Shown here one piece after another: positions 59,822-64,000 of a stretch of DNA of 64,000 bases. Within the stretch, counting starts at the first letter, position 1; every line of letters begins with the position of its first letter. Source of the stretch: Sulfuriferula multivorans (GTDB lineage: Bacteria > Pseudomonadota > Gammaproteobacteria > Burkholderiales > Sulfuriferulaceae); NCBI RefSeq assembly GCF_003851125.1, contig NZ_BGOW01000001.1:124001-188000 (forward strand), written 5' to 3'. Made by a program: the position numbers and the translations under genes. The notes below the pieces were generated by a model. That model worked only from the letters and a program-made list of their open reading frames with translations. It was not told where the DNA came from and made no database searches.

Positions 59822-61243
59822 CTATCGCCCACCATAAACCCATTCCAGCAACGCATCCTGCGCCGCACCGCCTGCCGCCGCATTCGTATCGTTAATATCA
59901 AACACCACCACAAAACGCCTGCCGGTCTGGTCGAACACATAACCGGCGATGGTTTTGACGCCTTCCAGCGTGCCGGTCTTGATGTGCGCATGGCCTGCCA
60001 GCGGGGTGTCCTTGCCGCGCGACTTCATGGTGCCGTCGACAGCGGCGATAGGCAGCGCGGATTCAAGCTCGGCAAACACCGGGCTGTTGTGGGCGGCCAG
60101 TAATAATTGCGCCATGCTGCGCGGACTGATGCGCTCGATGCGCGACAGGCCGGAGCCGTTTTCCAGCACCAGTTCGGGAAAATGCAAGCCTTTGCGGGCC
60201 AGCCAGTCGCGCACCACGTCAGCCGATTTTTGTGTGTTTCCGGGTGCACCATTCTTCACTGCGCCCAGGCTCAGAAACAGGCTGCGCGCCATGACGTTAT
60301 TGCTGAATTTGTTGAGGCTGCGCACCACCTCGGCCAGCGGCGGCGACTCGAATACGACCAGACGTTGCGCGCTGGCAGGCACTTCGCCTGTACGCCAGTT
60401 ACCGGTGAAACGTCCCCCGGATTCCTGCCACAGCATGCGGAATGCATCCGCCACCGATACGCTGGCGTCACCCAGATTGAACGCGGTGCTTTTCTCCCCG
60501 CAAGCCGCAGCGTAATTGCCATTCAGCACCAGACGGCTATTGCCGTTGCCGGGCAGCCATTGGAAATCGATACGGTCGCGCCATTCGCCGCATGGTGCAT
60601 TGTCGAGTTGCAGTTTGTTGACCAGACGCATGCCCGGCGGCAACGGGTCGGCGTAAACAGCCACGCCGCCGGATACGGGCGTGAGGCGCAGTGCCGTGCT
60701 GTTGAAATTGACCATCAGCGCGGCTGGAACCGCGTTGTAGGCACGCCCCGGTTCGCCGTCGAAACTTGCCGGGTCGGCGGCGGGCAAGCTGAAATAACTT
60801 TGGTCCAGCACCAGATCGCCGCGAATCTCGCGCACGCCACGGCTACGCAACTCGCGCAGCAGCAGCCAGAAACGCTCCAGGGTCAGTTGCGGGTCGCCAT
60901 AGCCCTTGATGTAGAGGTTGCCGGTGAGCACACCATCGACCAGACTGCCGTCGGTATAGACCTCGGTTTTCCAGGTATAGGCGGGACCCAGCAGTTCCAG
61001 CGCGGCATAGCTGGTCACCAGTTTCATGGTCGAGGCGGGGTTAAAGGACAGCCTGTCATCATGGCTCAGCAACGGTGCAGGCTTGCCTACTTCCCATACC
61101 ACCACACCGACATGGCTGGCCGGAATATTGGCCTGGCGCAGTGCAGCCTGCACCGATGCCGGCAAGGCGCCATTGCCCGCCCATGCAGTGCTCCATACCA
61201 GCAATAAAACCAGCCACTGAACACGCAAAATCATCGTACGCAT
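59822..61243 (-). CDS. dacB: DacB / PBP4-type D-alanyl-D-alanine carboxypeptidase-endopeptidase
   Basis: A 473-residue S13-family enzyme with signal peptide (ILRVQWLVLLLVWSTAWA|GN). Active-site motifs: SxxK in NPASTMKLVTSYAALELLG, SxN in KFSNNVMAR and KTG in HAHIKTGTLEGVKTIAGYVF. It trims peptidoglycan crosslinks. ATG at 61243 begins the signal peptide; a further upstream frame overlaps the neighbour. Convergent with the helicase gene, stop to stop. Confidence 0.94.
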   Translation of the reverse strand: MRTMILRVQWLVLLLVWSTAWAGNGALPASVQAALRQANIPASHVGVVVWEVGKPAPLLSHDDRLSFNPASTMKLVTSYAALELLGPAYTWKTEVYTDGSLVDGVLTGNLYIKGYGDPQLTLERFWLLLRELRSRGVREIRGDLVLDQSYFSLPAADPASFDGEPGRAYNAVPAALMVNFNSTALRLTPVSGGVAVYADPLPPGMRLVNKLQLDNAPCGEWRDRIDFQWLPGNGNSRLVLNGNYAAACGEKSTAFNLGDASVSVADAFRMLWQESGGRFTGNWRTGEVPASAQRLVVFESPPLAEVVRSLNKFSNNVMARSLFLSLGAVKNGAPGNTQKSADVVRDWLARKGLHFPELVLENGSGLSRIERISPRSMAQLLLAAHNSPVFAELESALPIAAVDGTMKSRGKDTPLAGHAHIKTGTLEGVKTIAGYVFDQTGRRFVVVFDINDTNAAAGGAAQDALLEWVYGGR

Positions 61244-61295
61244 GGGCAGACAGCTTACGGCTGATCGCAGCCTGTGCAAGGATGAAAAGGCGCGC

Positions 61296-62252
61296 TTACT
61301 CTCCTGCATCGCAACGGCACAGAGTAGATTGTGGTGCACGCGCCGCAGGACGCCGGCCGAGATTGCCCAGCACCAGCGCACCCATGACGATCAACGCGCC
61401 GGTCAGTTCTGCGGCGCTCAGGCGATGGCCCTGCAACCAGCCGATGATCAGAGCGGTGACCGGCACAAAATTGATAAACAGCACGCCGCCCGCGCCGAGT
61501 GTCTTGATGCCCATGTTCCACGCCAGCACCGCGACCACGCCGGCAAACAGGATCATATAAATCAATTCGCCGGAGAGTCCGGCCAGCGTAGCCGCCGAAG
61601 GTACATGCGCGATGCCCGCCAGCGTAGCCAGCAAGGTAATCCCCGCGATGCTAGGCACGGCCATCAGGCAGCTCAGCGAGGTGTAACGCAGCGGCGACCA
61701 GCCGGGGAAATCCTGCGCGCCCAGCGTGTAGATCACCCAGCACAGCGCACCGGCCAGAATCAGCAAATCCGCCCCCACCTCACCGCCGTGCAGCAGCGCG
61801 CTCAGATGCCCTTTGGTAATGACCAGCGCAACACCACCCAGAGCCAGTACGATCGCAACCATATTCAATGGTGTGGGGCGTACCCCGCGCCACAGCGCAT
61901 TCACCAGTACACCCAATAGCGGCATCAGCGCCATGATGATGGCGCCATGCTCCGGCTGCGAGCGCGACAAACCCAAAAACGCCAGGATGCTGAACCCGGC
62001 AAAACCTGCCGTGCCATAAGCCCATAGCGATAGAACGCGTGACTCTAAACGCAGCATGCCGCGCCCCTCGATTGCAGCCAGCAAGGCCACAAACAACAGC
62101 GCGCCGCTGCCATAGCGAATCAGCGTGAGCCAGAATGCATCCAGCGTCGCCAGTGCCGATTTGGCCACCGGGAACATGCCGCCCCACAACACTGCGGCCA
62201 GCAACAAGGCCAGCATGCCTGTGAAAAGCCCGGGGTTGCGCTGTTGAGTCAT
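61296..62252 (-). CDS. EamA/DMT-family transporter
   Basis: A 318-residue protein with ten helices in two EamA halves: LAAVLWGGMFPVAKSALATL (first repeat) and AGALCWVIYTLGAQDFPG (second repeat). Members export amino acids, nucleotides or metabolites; the substrate is unclear. 52 bases before dacB in the same direction. Confidence 0.88.
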   Translation of the reverse strand: MTQQRNPGLFTGMLALLLAAVLWGGMFPVAKSALATLDAFWLTLIRYGSGALLFVALLAAIEGRGMLRLESRVLSLWAYGTAGFAGFSILAFLGLSRSQPEHGAIIMALMPLLGVLVNALWRGVRPTPLNMVAIVLALGGVALVITKGHLSALLHGGEVGADLLILAGALCWVIYTLGAQDFPGWSPLRYTSLSCLMAVPSIAGITLLATLAGIAHVPSAATLAGLSGELIYMILFAGVVAVLAWNMGIKTLGAGGVLFINFVPVTALIIGWLQGHRLSAAELTGALIVMGALVLGNLGRRPAARAPQSTLCRCDAGE

Positions 62253-62303
62253 GGCCTTAGCTTATTTGATCTGAATTGATCGCAGACAAATTGATGAACG
62301 CGA

Positions 62304-62603
62304 TTATTGATTCCACATCACGTCGGATTTCGTCGCCACTGCCGCCTCCAGCAACTTGATCAGCGGCAAAGCGCGGTGCGACAGACTCACCGAGGGTTCG
62401 TCGGCATTGTCATCGGCTGCTGCGCCGGATTGCGGCGCCGCTGTCACGCCCGCCTGCAGACGCTGTAGCGCGTCAGGCACATCGGCGGCCAGAATCGCCC
62501 CCGGCACCGTGGCGCTGTGCCCCATCAGTTTGAGCAGGCCAAGCGCCACATCACCGAACATGGTGATATCCGCATACGCGTCGGTACGAAAGGTGATGAG
62601 CAT
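62304..62603 (-). CDS. DUF1840-family protein
   Basis: A 99-residue protein: MLITFRTDAYADITMFGDVA and LLKLMGHSATVPGAILAADV at the start, then a low-complexity Ala/Asp linker (AAPQSGAAADDNADEP), and SHRALPLIKLLEAAVATKSD. This is the DUF1840 pattern, found mostly in betaproteobacteria. Function unknown. Confidence 0.85.
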   Translation of the reverse strand: MLITFRTDAYADITMFGDVALGLLKLMGHSATVPGAILAADVPDALQRLQAGVTAAPQSGAAADDNADEPSVSLSHRALPLIKLLEAAVATKSDVMWNQ

Positions 62604-62673
62604 GATGATGTCCTTGAAGTTGGATTGGCCGGAATTAGACCCATTATATCCTTGGGCCCACCGGTAAACGGAA

Positions 62674-63189
62674 TCACAAAACCAGCGCCTTCAGCTTGAC
62701 GACTTCCCATGCCTTGAGCTTCTGCGCGCGCGTCAACGAAGCATGCGCCGGGCTGGTAGAGGGCAGGCGTTGATAGTGCAGCTGAGCTGCCATGCTGAGG
62801 CTTGGCAATACATGTTTGCGATAACAGGCTTCCGCCTTGGCGCCATTGAAAAAAACATGGGCGATATCCGGATGCGCCCGATGAAACGATGCGAAATCAT
62901 TGGCAATGATGGATGCATCGTCAATATCGGAATCCAAGCTGCCCTCGCGCGTGCAGGACTTCAGCACGTCCCATAGCGCGATGCCATTGGCCTTCAGCAC
63001 CTGCATTCTGGCCTGGTATGGCAGCTCTGCATGGGCGCCCACCAATTCACCCAATATCGGCCAGAACGCGTTGCGCGGATGGGCATAATATTGCTGCGCC
63101 TGCAGTGAAAGCTTGCCGGGCATGCTACCCAGAATCAGCACGCGCGCCTGCGCATCGGCAATTGGGGAAAAACTATGGACTTGGGACAT
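62674..63189 (-). CDS. DNA-deoxyinosine (hypoxanthine) glycosylase, UDG family 6
   Basis: A 171-residue UDG-fold enzyme: VLILGSMPGKLSLQAQQYYA (motif 1, with GSMPG and the Tyr and Asn that follow: HPRNAFWPIL) and LPSTSPAHA (motif 2). Family 6 removes hypoxanthine from deaminated adenine. Likely transcribed with DUF1840. Confidence 0.88.
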   Translation of the reverse strand: MSQVHSFSPIADAQARVLILGSMPGKLSLQAQQYYAHPRNAFWPILGELVGAHAELPYQARMQVLKANGIALWDVLKSCTREGSLDSDIDDASIIANDFASFHRAHPDIAHVFFNGAKAEACYRKHVLPSLSMAAQLHYQRLPSTSPAHASLTRAQKLKAWEVVKLKALVL

Positions 63190-63480
63190 GGCAACACGGA
63201 TGGGACAATTCCCCTATAGAGTGCATCGTTCGCAATGCGTTCGCGGATTTTTCAACCTGGGGCGGTTTTTGGTGTGCAAAGATTGCTTTAGCAGGTTGCC
63301 ACGTTACCCATTTTGCCTCATGCCTATCTATTTCGTCCGGCGCCAGTGTGGGCGCAAGGCGCCAGAATCATCCGTTATCCCGATTCAAAATCCGTTTACC
63401 ACAACTTTTAGCCACGGACGTTACCGCTTGATCTGCAATGACTCGAACCAGCGCTTGTCGTCGGCAAAGTGATGATCAGG
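63190..63480. other. Intergenic stretch, no gene recognised
   Basis: 291 bases without a supported gene. It holds a GGCGCCAGTGTGGGCGCAAGGCGCC hairpin-like stretch split as GGCGCC (63340) and GGCGCC (63359). On the minus strand at about 63421-63480 one short open stretch reads HHFADDKRWFESLQIKR before a stop, which looks protein-like but has no start and may be a gene remnant. Confidence 0.4.
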
Positions 63481-63708
63481 CTATTTACTCTTCGTCCTTT
63501 TCGCTATTTCAGCCATCCTCTCGCGCCATTCATTGAGTTCCTTGTCCTCTATCTCAAGCTGAATCGCCACAACTTCCAGGGCGCTCAGTTTTTTATCTTC
63601 GAGTCTGCGCATTAACTTTGTACGCATTCTCGACAACAGGCGCTCCGTTTCTTCCTCAGTCAAAAGCTTGGCTTTTTCGAGGTACTCCTCATCAGGCGTT
63701 TTTCTCAT
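63481..63708 (-). CDS. Small helical protein of unknown function
   Basis: A 75-residue highly charged protein, predicted almost all helical: EEYLEKAKLLTEEETERLLS, RRLEDKKLSALEVVAIQLEI and ELNEWRERMAEIA. Heptad-like spacing of Leu suggests a coiled coil. Size resembles antitoxins or small regulators, but no toxin gene is seen. Confidence is moderate because composition is regular and there is no clear ribosome site. Confidence 0.55.
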   Translation of the reverse strand: MRKTPDEEYLEKAKLLTEEETERLLSRMRTKLMRRLEDKKLSALEVVAIQLEIEDKELNEWRERMAEIAKRTKSK

Positions 63709-63812
63709 CGCAATTCATCCTAGAATTAATGGAAAAAGACATTTTAATGCTACAACATTACCTGATTGTCTCGCTACCTCGGCCGGAGCCACGCTTCTGG
63801 AGGGCTTTCAAT

Positions 63813-64000
63813 TCACGCGGGGATACCGGTGGCCAGATGCAAACATCTTTCGACCTCCGCCGCGACCAATTGATGGGCCAACGCATTCGGATGCTTGCGA
63901 TCTGCGCTCCATATCCGCGGGTCATGAGTGCTCGCCAGATGCCAGCAATCCACACAGATGCACTGGTACCGCCCGCTTAAATCCCGAATAATGGCGTGTG
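63813..64000 (-). CDS. C-terminal end of an SGNH/GDSL-type hydrolase (partial, runs off the right edge)
   Basis: An open minus-strand frame enters from the right edge and stops at TGA (63813-63815), giving 61 residues. It reads DLSGRYQCICVDCWHLASTH, then IWSADRKHPNALAHQLVAAE. D-x-x-H-P-N-x-x-x-H is the catalytic Asp-His block V of SGNH hydrolases. Most of the gene is outside the window. Confidence 0.6.
   Translation of the reverse strand, partial: HAIIRDLSGRYQCICVDCWHLASTHDPRIWSADRKHPNALAHQLVAAEVERCLHLATGIPA

Noticed and set aside
59822-61381. dacB start at 61381
   Set aside because: It would overlap the EamA gene by 86 bases and precede the signal peptide with unrelated residues; ATG 61243 is the natural start.
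63618-63980. Plus-strand open frame of 120 codons near the right edge
   Set aside because: It overlaps the minus-strand small helical gene and the minus-strand SGNH hydrolase end, whose catalytic DxxHPN block supports the other strand.

Overview
The window looks like the chromosome of a GC-rich betaproteobacterium, most likely a Nitrosomonadales-type lithotroph or other respiratory specialist. This is an inference from gene content: an mraZ-rsmH-ftsL-ftsI division cluster, the rsmI / yraN-diaA-dolP block, a DUF1840 gene, split rfaE2, ubiD, YfdX proteins and many quinol oxidases. No rRNA or tRNA gene and no transposase was seen.

Layout. 1-3354 (minus strand): start of the division and cell-wall cluster (ftsI cut by the window edge, ftsL, rsmH, mraZ) with a promoter and four MraZ boxes, then greB. 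3607-5011: a small secreted protein, RNase P RNA on the minus strand, and a DUF1269-type membrane protein. 5043-10721: YfdX protein, sensor kinase, sigma-54-dependent response regulator and CLC channel, which look like one operon. 10762-19319: a CcoQ-like peptide, PRC-barrel protein, lipoprotein, membrane protein and an orphan Rieske protein, followed by a glucoamylase / glucose dehydrogenase / GMC oxidoreductase / MFS group. 19446-29129: P-type ATPase, a tripartite RND efflux system and a type II NADH dehydrogenase. 29345-38481: cyoABCD (bo3 oxidase), DedA, a first cydAB pair, and a second YfdX gene with a YflT-like gene. 38740-44993: a defence island with an Eco29kI-type restriction-modification pair and a second module of cytosine methyltransferase, MORC/MutL-like ATPase, a Rossmann-like protein of unknown role and an endonuclease III-like glycosylase; its centre is clearly AT-rich compared with the rest. 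45221-50774: accessory enzymes, a degenerate GGDEF protein and a second cydAB pair. 50940-64000: housekeeping genes (pyrC, rsmI, yraN, diaA, dolP, rfaE2, ubiD, a phosphoribosyltransferase, a NERD-helicase, dacB, an EamA transporter, a hypoxanthine-DNA glycosylase) and the C-terminal end of an SGNH hydrolase.

Main discovery. Five transcription units (yfdX1-kinase-regulator-CLC; ccoQ-like to Rieske; cyoABCD; yfdX2-yflT; first cydAB) have a sigma-54 type -24/-12 promoter. Each is preceded by a GGGG-N6-CCCC inverted repeat with an AT-rich centre. In four of the five the gap from this repeat to the -24 element is 52-54 bases; in the fifth it is 42, one helical turn less. The only sigma-54 activator in the window, the NtrC-type regulator at 7905-9314, lies in one of these units. 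I infer a self-regulated sigma-54 regulon that couples two quinol oxidases, two YfdX proteins and an orphan Rieske/CcoQ group.

Other notable points are a dispersed intergenic repeat family (eight loci) with inverted arms and internal hairpins, a small RNase P RNA that seems to lack P13/P14 and the GGU of L15, and the unusual methyltransferase/MORC/glycosylase module.
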